From the NCBI GenBank assembly GCA_003599275.1, contig QZJG01000034.1, positions 1 to 34,726 of the forward strand: a DNA stretch of 34,726 nucleotides. The letters are read 5' to 3'. A program made the position numbers and the translations under genes. The notes under the pieces are model-generated. The model saw only the letters and a list, made by a program, of their open reading frames with translations. It ran no database searches and was not told the DNA's origin. Source of the DNA: Nitrospiraceae bacterium. GTDB taxonomy: Bacteria > Nitrospirota > Thermodesulfovibrionia > UBA6902. This document shows, piece after piece, positions 13,454 through 21,678 of the stretch. How positions within the stretch are numbered: the stretch's first letter is position 1; each line of letters opens with the position of its first letter.

Positions 13454-15508
13454 TCACTTTTGGACCACCGGCAGCTCAATAATGAACTGAGTGCCTTTCG
13501 GTTTATTGTCCTGCATTCTTATGTATCCCCTGTGTTTTGATATTATGCTGTTGACTATCGCAAGCCCCAGCCCTGTTCCTTCTTTTTTTGTCGAGAAATA
13601 AGGGAGAAACAGTTTGTCCCTGTCTTCTTCTTTTATCCCCGCGCCTTCATCTATCACCTCCAACCGGACCAGGTCCAGTGCGGGATTGTAACTGGCGTTC
13701 AGCCATATCTTCTGTGTAGCGGCCTGAATGGCATTGTCGATAAGGTTTATGAGGGCCATTTTCACCTGCTGTTTGTCGATCTCGACTTCTGGAATATCTT
13801 CATTGAGAGAGGTCATGATTTCGACGTCCTTGAGGTTGCTGTAAAGTTCCACTACTTCTTCAATCACCGTTTTTATGCGCGTGGGACCAAGGTTGATCCT
13901 CGGCATCTTGCCGAACCTCGAAAATTCATCGACAAGTCCCCTGAGGCTGTTGACCTCCTGGACTATGGTTTTTGTCGATCTCTGAAGAACGTCGCCGAAA
14001 TCCTCCGACTTTTCGTTCCATTTTTTCAGCAGCCTTTCGGCAGAAAGCCTGATGGGCGTGAGCGGGTTTTTGATCTCATGGGCGATCCTTTTCGCCACCT
14101 CCTGCCAGGCAAGCGCCCTCTGCGCCATTATGATTTCGGTAAGGTTGTCAAAGACGGCGAGGGTACCGACAAAATTATTTTCGGAGTCCTGGATGGTCGT
14201 CATATATACTCTCAGGTCCAGCGGCCTGCCGTTCATGTAAGTATGGATATCTTTCTCCACGGCCCCGTAGCCTTTTTCACCAAGATGCCGGGCCATTGAG
14301 CTTACCTCGTCGGACTTGATCCTTCCTAACAGTTCTCTGTAACTTCTGCCCTCAACGCTGCTGCTTTCCAGGTTGAGCATGAGACATGCCGCATTGTTTA
14401 TCGTAAGTATTCTCCCTGCGCGGTCGAAAAAAATGACGCCCGTGTTTATGCTCTCAAGGATAGTCTCCATGCTCAGTCTTCTGCGGTCTGATTCCTGGTA
14501 TGCCTTTTCGAGCGACTGTTTCCCGTTCTGCAAGTCATCGAGCATCTTGTTGAAGGAATCGATCAGCAGGCCGATCTCGTCGTCTCTTTTAAGCGCTATC
14601 CTGAAATCGAGGTTGCCCTGCGTGACCGTCTTTGTGGCCTCGGCCAACGATTGGATCGGCACCGTTATTCCCCTTGCGATCCGGAGAGATATCCACAGTG
14701 CAAGAAAGATAATAATGAGGGTCGCTATCGTCAGCATAAAAAAATAGAGGAAGCGCACGGGCTTCTGCTGCATGTTGATTTGCAGATACTCGTTGTATGC
14801 CTTCCTGATCGCCTCCATTTTTACCACAATGTCCTGCGGGATAATTGTTTCAACCACTAATACCCCGGCGATCCGGCTGCCGTCTCTCAAGGGGGAGGCC
14901 GCCCTGACAATATCGCCTTTTCCGGTTGACGTTATGTCCGTCCCGGAGGCACCGGCAAAGGCCTCTTTGACAAGGCTTGTCCCGTCCGGGCTTTCCAGCA
15001 GATAACTATTGAAACCGGCTTCCCCGTTTATGCGCGGGTTGCGGTCCGAAAGCTTCCTGTCCGATGCCAGCAGTTTTGCGTAATTCAACGCATACTGCCT
15101 TTCTTTGAAGTACAAAGTCTTTGCCACATCCATCGAGTCGTAGACAGGCTTCTGTATTTCCAGTGAGAACCACGTGTTGATGGAGTTGTTTATCAACTGG
15201 TTTGAGAGGACAAAAAGCAGCGCCGAAGGGACGAGCACAAGCCCCAGGAATGAGGCGACGAGCTTGGTCCTGAACCTGGAGCCTATCGCCTTTCTTTTTT
15301 TCTCCGTATAGAGATGAACGAGGTTCCGCCCCACGAAGAAGATAAGGAGCAGGAGGTACAGGATAATATTGACGACTATGAATATGAAGCCTATCTTGAT
15401 GATGAGAGAGCCGTGCTCGATCCCGAGATAGTTCAGCACTACCCCGGTGATGATGATGGCGATGATGCTGAGGGCGAGAAGGCCGAAGAGTATTTTCAGG
15501 TTTTTCAT
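13454..15508 (-). CDS. NtrY-like sensor histidine kinase
   Basis: 684 aa. Membrane segments at about 5-30, 36-60, 83-103 and 253-275 enclose an extracytoplasmic sensor region. HAMP follows (about 275-330), then PAS (about 345-455), HisKA with phospho-accepting His477 in R-I-A-H-E-I-K-N-P-L-T-P, and HATPase with N-L-I-D-N-A and G-T-G-L-G-L-A-I-V. This is the NtrY layout (nitrogen or redox sensing). The start overlaps the stop of the DUF4390 gene (ATGA), so the two are coupled. The usual NtrX response regulator should follow but the convergent mutase gene is there instead, so the partner must be elsewhere. Signal sensed unknown. Confidence 0.88.
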   Translation of the reverse strand: MKNLKILFGLLALSIIAIIITGVVLNYLGIEHGSLIIKIGFIFIVVNIILYLLLLIFFVGRNLVHLYTEKKRKAIGSRFRTKLVASFLGLVLVPSALLFVLSNQLINNSINTWFSLEIQKPVYDSMDVAKTLYFKERQYALNYAKLLASDRKLSDRNPRINGEAGFNSYLLESPDGTSLVKEAFAGASGTDITSTGKGDIVRAASPLRDGSRIAGVLVVETIIPQDIVVKMEAIRKAYNEYLQINMQQKPVRFLYFFMLTIATLIIIFLALWISLRIARGITVPIQSLAEATKTVTQGNLDFRIALKRDDEIGLLIDSFNKMLDDLQNGKQSLEKAYQESDRRRLSMETILESINTGVIFFDRAGRILTINNAACLMLNLESSSVEGRSYRELLGRIKSDEVSSMARHLGEKGYGAVEKDIHTYMNGRPLDLRVYMTTIQDSENNFVGTLAVFDNLTEIIMAQRALAWQEVAKRIAHEIKNPLTPIRLSAERLLKKWNEKSEDFGDVLQRSTKTIVQEVNSLRGLVDEFSRFGKMPRINLGPTRIKTVIEEVVELYSNLKDVEIMTSLNEDIPEVEIDKQQVKMALINLIDNAIQAATQKIWLNASYNPALDLVRLEVIDEGAGIKEEDRDKLFLPYFSTKKEGTGLGLAIVNSIISKHRGYIRMQDNKPKGTQFIIELPVVQK

Positions 15509-16071
15509 TTGTCAATCCAGATGGTAAAGGGAACAGATTCTTTTGCGAGGCTCATTTCCACCTCAGGCACCAGGTGCATCAGAAATCCTATAAGGGGCAA
15601 CTGTTCTATGCTTTTAGACTCAACTATGATCCTTATATAATATTCGGCAGGATCGAGCTCTCTTATGTTGGCAAGGTTTATGGGGCCGGCTGTGGATACC
15701 CAGTCCTTCATTGTGTCCTGGTCGATGAACGTTTTTTCGGAGCGGTTAATTCCATCATAGGACGATGCGAAGTACTGGTCCCTGAGGCCGTCATATGTTA
15801 TTACCTTTTTTACCTCTTTTGAGACCACAAATTCATCAGGCCAGAACCTCCATACGCGCATAAGCTCCGCTGTAAAGACAAGCTCTTTGCCGATGCCGGA
15901 CTTTATGGTTTTTTCAAGCTCTGGTATGTTGGCAACAGATATATTTACAATGATGTTATTATCTATTATCTTCATGTCGGGGCCCATGATGTCCGGCGTC
16001 AGGGCTGAAGCAAACGGGGGCCGTGATGCCAGAAAGAGAAGGGAGAGGAAAATGAGCAGAGATTTTTTCAT
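15505..16071 (-). CDS. Exported DUF4390 protein
   Basis: 188 aa from ATG 16071, chosen because it opens a clear signal peptide (M-K-K-S-L-L-I-F-L-S-L-L-F-L with A-S-A cleavage near residue 24). The mature part is beta-rich, with W-R-F-W-P-D-E-F and V-I-T-Y-D-G-L-R-D-Q-Y typical of DUF4390. Such proteins are commonly encoded directly upstream of ntrY, as here with a 4-nt overlap. Probably periplasmic and possibly tied to the kinase's sensing; function unproven. Confidence 0.82.
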   Translation of the reverse strand: MKKSLLIFLSLLFLASRPPFASALTPDIMGPDMKIIDNNIIVNISVANIPELEKTIKSGIGKELVFTAELMRVWRFWPDEFVVSKEVKKVITYDGLRDQYFASSYDGINRSEKTFIDQDTMKDWVSTAGPINLANIRELDPAEYYIRIIVESKSIEQLPLIGFLMHLVPEVEMSLAKESVPFTIWIDK

Positions 16072-16146
16072 TTCTTTCTTGACAAAGCAGAAAAAATTTA
16101 TTTTGATTATAACATATTGCAAGTCCCGGCCATTTTCAGGAGACAA

Positions 16147-17595
16147 ATGAGATTGACTATTTTTTCCCGTCTGGTTATCGGTTATCTGGCGATATTCGTA
16201 TTGGCTATGACGGTGAGTATCTATGCCATCATGCAGCTTCACCGGCTTGAGAATGTCACACGCTCTATCCTTATGGTTGATAACCGTCTGATAGATTACG
16301 AGCAAAAACTGTCGGACACTATCCTGTCGCTTATGAGGTATGAGAAGAAGTTTCTTGTTATAAGGGATGAGGGATTATACAATCAGTTCCTCGCGGCAAA
16401 AGACGATTTTGACAAGTATCTCGGAGGGATGATGAATATTACGGACGTCCCCCGGATCAAAGTTCTGCTAATGGAAATAAGGCAGGATTCTCAGCGCTAC
16501 CGGTCTTTATTTGAGGAAGAGGTGAAGTATCTGCGTTCGGGCCGACAGTACCCGGCAGAAAAGTATAAAGAGGAAAAGGAGACCACCGTAACCGGGATAA
16601 TGACGGGCCTTAAAAAGTTGAGGGTCTTTAACCAGCAAAATACCTTCGACAGGGTCAAAAAACTCGGCCAGGCTGAAGCCGACGCCGGAAGGGTGGCGGT
16701 AGTGATGGGTTTGGTCTGTCTCGTTATAGGCGTCATAATCTCCGTTTTTATTACCGTAAACATCACGAAGCCCCTTTCCCTCATAAAAAAGAGGACGAGG
16801 GAAATTGCCGGGGGAAGTTTCAGGGATGACCTAAGGCTTTCTTCTCCGCCTGAGATTGCAGAGCTGGCGCAGTCTTTTAATGTAATGTGTACAAAACTGA
16901 AAGAGCTTGATAAGATGAAGACGGAGTTCTTCTCATCAATGTCCCATGAATTGCGCACTCCTCTTACAACCATAAAGGAAGGGACGAACCTCTTCATGGA
17001 GGGGCTGAAGGAGTCGGGAGCTACGGAAAAACAGAAAAAACTTTTGACCATAATTAACGAGGAATGCAACAGGTTGATCAATCTCGTCAACTCCCTTCTC
17101 GACCTTTCCAGGATGGAAGCCGGGATGATGGTTTATAATTTCAGACAGGCGGACCTGGTACCCTTAATCAATAAGGCTGCCCGTGAGATAGAACCTCTGG
17201 CGGAAACTAAAAATATAAAAATTGAGACAAAGATCGGAGAAGGTCTGCCGCTTCCAAGGTTAGACACGGACAGGATACTTCAGGTCCTCAGGAACCTTAT
17301 GGGCAATGCCCTCAAGTTCACTCCCAACGGCGGCAGTATGCAGATTCATACTCAGGCGGTGGAGGAGGGGGTGAAGGTCTCCGTGTCCGATAGCGGGGCA
17401 GGCATACCGAAGGAAAAAATGGAAGTGATTTTTGACAAGTTCCGGAGGGCGGCCCTTGCGGATTCCGGTAAGATTATGGGGAGCGGACTGGGACTGTTTA
17501 TTGTCAAACAAATAATAAGCGCTCACGGAGGAAAGATTTGGGTAGAGAGCACGTTGGGAAAAGGCAGTACTTTCAGCTTTGTTCTGCCGGCCTGA
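16147..17595 (+). CDS. Sensor histidine kinase, GlrK/QseE-like
   Basis: 482 aa from ATG 16147, which has AGGAGA 3-8 nt upstream; an earlier in-frame codon at 16117 lacks this. TM1 at about 8-30, a helical periplasmic region to about 180, TM2 at about 184-205, HAMP, HisKA with His267 in S-M-S-H-E-L-R-T-P-L, and HATPase with N-L-M-G-N-A-L-K-F-T-P and G-L-G-L-F-I-V. The order kinase, lipoprotein, sigma-54 activator is that of the GlrK-YfhG-GlrR (QseEGF) envelope-stress system of enterobacteria. The stimulus here is unknown. The gene is divergent from the DUF4390-ntrY pair with only 75 bp between. Confidence 0.9.
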   Translation: MRLTIFSRLVIGYLAIFVLAMTVSIYAIMQLHRLENVTRSILMVDNRLIDYEQKLSDTILSLMRYEKKFLVIRDEGLYNQFLAAKDDFDKYLGGMMNITDVPRIKVLLMEIRQDSQRYRSLFEEEVKYLRSGRQYPAEKYKEEKETTVTGIMTGLKKLRVFNQQNTFDRVKKLGQAEADAGRVAVVMGLVCLVIGVIISVFITVNITKPLSLIKKRTREIAGGSFRDDLRLSSPPEIAELAQSFNVMCTKLKELDKMKTEFFSSMSHELRTPLTTIKEGTNLFMEGLKESGATEKQKKLLTIINEECNRLINLVNSLLDLSRMEAGMMVYNFRQADLVPLINKAAREIEPLAETKNIKIETKIGEGLPLPRLDTDRILQVLRNLMGNALKFTPNGGSMQIHTQAVEEGVKVSVSDSGAGIPKEKMEVIFDKFRRAALADSGKIMGSGLGLFIVKQIISAHGGKIWVESTLGKGSTFSFVLPA

Positions 17596-18278
17596 TTTTT
17601 TTTATCTTTTTCGGTTGCGCCACCCTCGGAAAAATAAACGACAGGCAGGCGGCGGAAGAGCATCTGAAGCGCGGCAGTCAGCTTCTTGCGGAAGGCGATT
17701 ATCAGGGCGCACTCAGGGAAAATCACCGGGCGTTTTCCCTGTCCCCGAAGGCCCCCCCCGGGGACAACTCTCTTTTCAACATGGGGCTTATTTACGCGCA
17801 TTACGGCAACCCGGACAAGGACTATAAAAAGGCCCTCGGTTATTTCGAGCAGCTTATCAGGGAACAACCCCGGAGTCCCATGCTCGAAAACGCAAAGATA
17901 TGGGTGGGTGTAATTAACGACATCAATAATTCTAAAAAAGAAGCGGCGCCTGTAAACGAGCACTTGCTTCGCGGTCAGCAGCTGATTGAGGCAGGCGACT
18001 TCAGGGGGGCCTTTAATGAAATACAGAAGGTCCTTGCAGTAAAAGGTCCCGCCAGGGATACGGCCCTTTTTTACATGGGGCTTTTCTTTGCGCATTACGG
18101 CAACCCCGAAAAAGATTACGCGAAGTCCATCGGTTATCTGGGGCAGCTCATAAGGGAATACCCCCAGAGTCCCTGGCTTGAGCAGGCGAAGATAATGGTT
18201 GACGTAATTAATGTAATCGAGAAGGCAAAACAGATCGATATCGAGATTGAACGAAAGAAAAAAGAATTGGCGAGATAG
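17538..18278 (+). CDS. Tetratricopeptide-like lipoprotein between kinase and regulator (YfhG/QseG position)
   Basis: 246 aa from TTG 17538, supported by GGAGGA five bases upstream, although the start is 58 nt inside the kinase gene. A basic start, a hydrophobic run and lipobox F-F-G-C-A (Cys27) indicate a lipoprotein. The mature protein is a duplication: two ~90-residue units, each opening E-H-L-x-R-G-x-Q-L and containing A-H-Y-G-N-P-[DE]-K-D-Y and Q-L-I-R-E-x-P-x-S-P, a TPR-type helical repeat. The enterobacterial equivalent, QseG, is an outer-membrane lipoprotein that activates the kinase; a similar role is inferred from position, not from sequence identity. Confidence 0.8.
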   Translation: MGREHVGKRQYFQLCSAGLIFFIFFGCATLGKINDRQAAEEHLKRGSQLLAEGDYQGALRENHRAFSLSPKAPPGDNSLFNMGLIYAHYGNPDKDYKKALGYFEQLIREQPRSPMLENAKIWVGVINDINNSKKEAAPVNEHLLRGQQLIEAGDFRGAFNEIQKVLAVKGPARDTALFYMGLFFAHYGNPEKDYAKSIGYLGQLIREYPQSPWLEQAKIMVDVINVIEKAKQIDIEIERKKKELAR

Positions 18279-18287
18279 GAAGGCATA

Positions 18288-19649
18288 TTGACAGGAAAAA
18301 TATTAGTGGTGGACGATGACAGTAATCTCCTCGAAGTTTTGGGGATGAGGCTCGAATCCTCGGGCTACGAGGTCGTTACTGCCCTTAATGACGTGAATGC
18401 CGTTGCAGCGCTTAAAGAGAGTCCTTTTGACCTTGGCATTATCGACCTGCAGCTTGGCGAAAGGGACGGGATATCCCTTATGAAGGAAGTGCATCAGATA
18501 CGCCCCGATATCCCGGTCATAATCCTTACCGCATACGGCAGCATTGAGAGCGCTGTGGAAGCAATGAAAAACGGGGCCTTCAGCTACCTGACCAAACCCT
18601 TTGATCCCCGGGAGCTGCTGCTGCAGATTGAAAAGGCGCTTGAGAACCGCAAACTCGTTTCGGAGATCAAGCGACTTAAGGGGCTTCTGGAGTCGCAGTA
18701 TGAGTTTTCAAATATCATCGCAAAGAGTGAAAAGATGAAGGCTGTTCTTGGACTGGTATCGCGCATCGCGGCAGCGGACTCTACGGTATATATTCACGGA
18801 GAAAGCGGCACGGGCAAGGAACTGATCGCCAGGGCCATACATCTTGCAAGCGACAGGAAGGACAAACCTTTTGTGGCCATAAATTGCGCCGCGATCCCGG
18901 AAACTCTGCTGGAGAGTGAACTCTTCGGCTATGAAAAGGGTGCTTTTACCGGCGCCATGCAAAGTACGAAAGGACTGTTTACCCAGGCCCACAAAGGTAC
19001 ACTTTTTTTGGACGAAATAGGGAATATGCCCATTTCGCTCCAGAAAAAAAGCCTTCGTGTTTTGCAGGAAAGGCAGTTCTATCCCGTAGGAGGCAACAAA
19101 CCGGTTGAAGTGGACATCAGGCTTATTGTCGCCACTAATCTGGACCTGAAAAAAGAGGCCCAGGAGGGCCGTTTCCGTGAGGACCTTTTTTACAGGGTCC
19201 ACGTTATTCCGGTCCTTCTTCCGCCCCTGAGGGAAAGAAAAGAGGACATCCCGCATTTGGTCGCTTATTTTCTCGAAGGGTTCAACGAGAAGATGAAAAA
19301 AAATGTTAAAGGCCTGACTCCCTCGGCGATGCAGAAACTCATGCTTTACAATTGGCCGGGGAACGTCCGGGAATTGCAAAACACTATTGAGTTTGCGATG
19401 GCGATGACCCGGGATGACGTCATTACTGAAGACCTTATTCTTCAGGCCGGCGGTCTCATTCAGGCGCAGGAAAAATTAAGTCCCCTCAAGGACGCCAAGG
19501 CCGCCTTTGAAAAGAGCTATCTTATTCACATGCTTGAGCATACGAGGGGTAATATCAGCAAGGCCTCGGAACTGGCAGGGAAATACAGGGCCGATTTCTA
19601 TAACCTCATCAAGAAATATAAATTGAAGCCGGAAAATTTCAAAGATTGA
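18288..19649 (+). CDS. Sigma-54-dependent response regulator, GlrR/QseF-like
   Basis: 453 aa from TTG 18288 with GGAAGG upstream. Receiver domain with D9-D10-D11, phospho-acceptor Asp53 and Lys104-type K-P-F. An AAA+ domain follows with Walker A G-E-S-G-T-G-K-E, the sigma-54 contact loop G-A-F-T-G-A, L-F-L-D-E-I-G as Walker B, and R-E-D-L-F-Y-R. The C-terminal helix-turn-helix is around N-I-S-K-A-S-E-L-A. Partner of the kinase two genes upstream. It activates promoters of the -24/-12 type; I found no convincing target of that type in the window. Confidence 0.94.
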   Translation: MTGKILVVDDDSNLLEVLGMRLESSGYEVVTALNDVNAVAALKESPFDLGIIDLQLGERDGISLMKEVHQIRPDIPVIILTAYGSIESAVEAMKNGAFSYLTKPFDPRELLLQIEKALENRKLVSEIKRLKGLLESQYEFSNIIAKSEKMKAVLGLVSRIAAADSTVYIHGESGTGKELIARAIHLASDRKDKPFVAINCAAIPETLLESELFGYEKGAFTGAMQSTKGLFTQAHKGTLFLDEIGNMPISLQKKSLRVLQERQFYPVGGNKPVEVDIRLIVATNLDLKKEAQEGRFREDLFYRVHVIPVLLPPLRERKEDIPHLVAYFLEGFNEKMKKNVKGLTPSAMQKLMLYNWPGNVRELQNTIEFAMAMTRDDVITEDLILQAGGLIQAQEKLSPLKDAKAAFEKSYLIHMLEHTRGNISKASELAGKYRADFYNLIKKYKLKPENFKD

Positions 19650-19663
19650 TCCTCCGCATTACA

Positions 19664-19751
19664 GTTAACCCACATTATTTATAAATTGTGCTATCAGAGA
19701 AGGCATGACTCAAAAATATCTTCTCTGGATTTAAGAATAATGTGGATTAAC
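19664..19751. repeat. 88-bp nested inverted-repeat element
   Basis: Outer arms 19664-19679 and 19736-19751 match at 15 of 16 bases. An inner perfect 8-bp pair lies at 19695-19702/19720-19727. The right end is itself part of TGTGG-ATTAA-CCACA. It sits between the sigma-54 regulator and the first surface-protein gene. No T-run follows. It could be a MITE-like insertion, a structured RNA or a double-site operator. The rest of the 19650-19904 gap shows nothing clear. Confidence 0.5.
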
Positions 19752-19904
19752 CACATGCCCCTGCTGTCTGTATTGGCCTTCTTATCGAAGTAAAAACCAT
19801 ACAAAATCCTTTACTGTTGCATGTCCCGCCAATCCGGAATTTTTCACCTTACCTATTGGCAAGTTTTTTGCTTTAATTGCAACGCGAAGATTTTCCGGGA
19901 AAGG

Positions 19905-21494
19905 ATGCGATTTTTGAATTTTAAATATAAAGGCTTATATGCCGGGTTAATTTGCTGTCTGATTATATACACGTCGCCACTCTTTGCGGGCAGTCTTGAG
20001 CTTTCATGGGACGCCCCGACAAAGAACGCAGATGGCGGACCGCTTACAGATCTTGCCGGTTTTAAAATCTATTATGGCACCGCCTCGCTCAGCTACAGTA
20101 ATTCCATAGATGTCGGCATGATGACGGTTTATCAAGTCAACAAACTGACGGAAGGTGTTTCTTATTACTTTTCGGTTACAGCATATGACACGTCAGGAAA
20201 CGAGAGCGGATATTCAAATGAGACAAGTTATAAGATATTGCCGGTCCCTGTTGCTCCGGAGATATCCGTAACGGACCAGGCTGCGCCTGTTGATGATCTG
20301 CAAATGCCTTTTGGAGATATAACAGTCGGTGCACCATCCGTACAGACAGTGACGATATCAAATAACGGCAATGCAGACCTCTTAATAGGTGATATCGCCC
20401 TGTCGGACCGCCTGATGTCTCCGTTCGGAATACTCAACGACAACTGTTCGGGGCATACACTGGGCCCGTCGTCTGCATGTACGCTGACGGTCGATTTTAC
20501 TCCAACGGCTACGGGACCATTCAGCGACTCGTTTGACATTCCTTCCAGTGATACAGATGAAAATACGGTTACGGTCAGCCTGAACGGCAGAGGAGTTTCC
20601 GTGCCTGTTCCTGACATTGCAATTACCGATTCCACAGACCCGGTATACGATCTGAACATCTCTTTCGGAGATATAACAGAGGGTCTCTCTTCAGTGCAAT
20701 CGGTAACTCTTACAAACAGCGGCAACGCAGACCTTATAATAGGTGATATTGCACTGTCGGACTACCTGATGTCTCCGTTCGGCATACTTAACGACAATTG
20801 TTCGGGACGCACTCTGGGCCCGTCGTCCGCATGTACGTTTGCGGTAGGTTTTTCACCGGCAACTACGGGCACATTCAACGATACATTCGATGTCCCTTCA
20901 AACGATCCTGACGGCGCCCCCGCAACAATAACGGTCGGTGGAAGAGGGCTTTCATCACTTTCCCTCAATCCGCCTTCCATGCCCCGCCTTGTTTTCCCCG
21001 CAAACTATCAGAAGGACCTTGCGACGACAGTGGGATTCAGATGGGAAAAATCAGAGGACCCCGACAGGGAAACCGTGAGTTATGACCTTTATATATGTGA
21101 AGACGAGAATTTCACAACAGGATGTATTGTAAGAACGGATATAGCTTATAAAGTTGACAGCATTTACTATGCGGACATGGCAGGTTACTGGGCGGTATCG
21201 TTTTTGTCCGGAATAGTGTTCCTGTTTTTTTCACCGGGCAGAAACAAAATATATTTGACCATATTGATAATGGTCATGACAGTGCTGCTTTTAGTGTCAT
21301 GCGGCGGCGGAGGAGGTTCCGGAGGGGGCGGTGGAATAAATACATACGGAAGCGCTACCGATACATCTTATGACGAGGTCTCTCAGACGGTATCAGGGCT
21401 CCAGGGTAACGCTGTATATTTTTGGAGGGTGACAGCCAAAGACGGTGAGGGAGGAGAAGCTGTCAGCAGTATATGGAGATTTCAGACGCACTGA
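19905..21494 (+). CDS. Fibronectin-III / choice-of-anchor-D surface protein
   Basis: 529 aa from ATG 19905, which opens a signal peptide ending F-A-G near residue 29 (an upstream in-frame ATG at 19821 is less likely). Residues 30-112 are an FnIII domain. Residues 119-348 are two tandem ~118-residue ASH-like (choice-of-anchor D) units. From about 357 a second FnIII domain is interrupted by two hydrophobic segments (426-443, 449-466) and a Cys-Gly-rich linker, then resumes from about 487. The N-terminal FnIII is a paralogue of that in the next gene. Likely exported and surface-associated; partner and function unknown. Confidence 0.75.
   Translation: MRFLNFKYKGLYAGLICCLIIYTSPLFAGSLELSWDAPTKNADGGPLTDLAGFKIYYGTASLSYSNSIDVGMMTVYQVNKLTEGVSYYFSVTAYDTSGNESGYSNETSYKILPVPVAPEISVTDQAAPVDDLQMPFGDITVGAPSVQTVTISNNGNADLLIGDIALSDRLMSPFGILNDNCSGHTLGPSSACTLTVDFTPTATGPFSDSFDIPSSDTDENTVTVSLNGRGVSVPVPDIAITDSTDPVYDLNISFGDITEGLSSVQSVTLTNSGNADLIIGDIALSDYLMSPFGILNDNCSGRTLGPSSACTFAVGFSPATTGTFNDTFDVPSNDPDGAPATITVGGRGLSSLSLNPPSMPRLVFPANYQKDLATTVGFRWEKSEDPDRETVSYDLYICEDENFTTGCIVRTDIAYKVDSIYYADMAGYWAVSFLSGIVFLFFSPGRNKIYLTILIMVMTVLLLVSCGGGGGSGGGGGINTYGSATDTSYDEVSQTVSGLQGNAVYFWRVTAKDGEGGEAVSSIWRFQTH
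20259..20964 (+). repeat. Tandem 354-bp in-gene duplication
   Basis: Two units of 118 codons start at 20259 and 20613. They share long near-identical runs, e.g. around L-M-S-P-F-G-I-L-N-D-N-C-S-G and T-L-G-P-S-S-A-C-T. The high DNA similarity points to a recent duplication or to gene conversion. Confidence 0.8.
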
Positions 21495-21678
21495 TTTGAG
21501 TGAAGATTTTAAACAACCGCAGCATATTCCGCGTTTAAGTCAGGCATACGTTTTTTATACCCCGAAGTTACAGGACCTGTTTTGAATTTTCTTTAAAACG
21601 GGTGATTCATGTCACATTCTTCCGGCATTTTTTTTATCTATCATTAATTAAGAGAAAATGAAGGGTAAGGAGAGAGAT

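Noticed and set aside
15006..15515. 169-codon minus-strand frame inside the NtrY gene
   Set aside because: Out-of-frame shadow: His-, Arg- and Pro-rich composition, and the NtrY frame carries the membrane segments.
16078..16110. TTGACA...TATAAC as a promoter for the GlrK-like kinase
   Set aside because: The spacing is about 23 bp, outside the functional range, so I did not list it.
19650..21678. c-di-GMP riboswitch upstream of the surface-protein genes
   Set aside because: Such genes often have one, but neither gap contains the GEMM core sequences.
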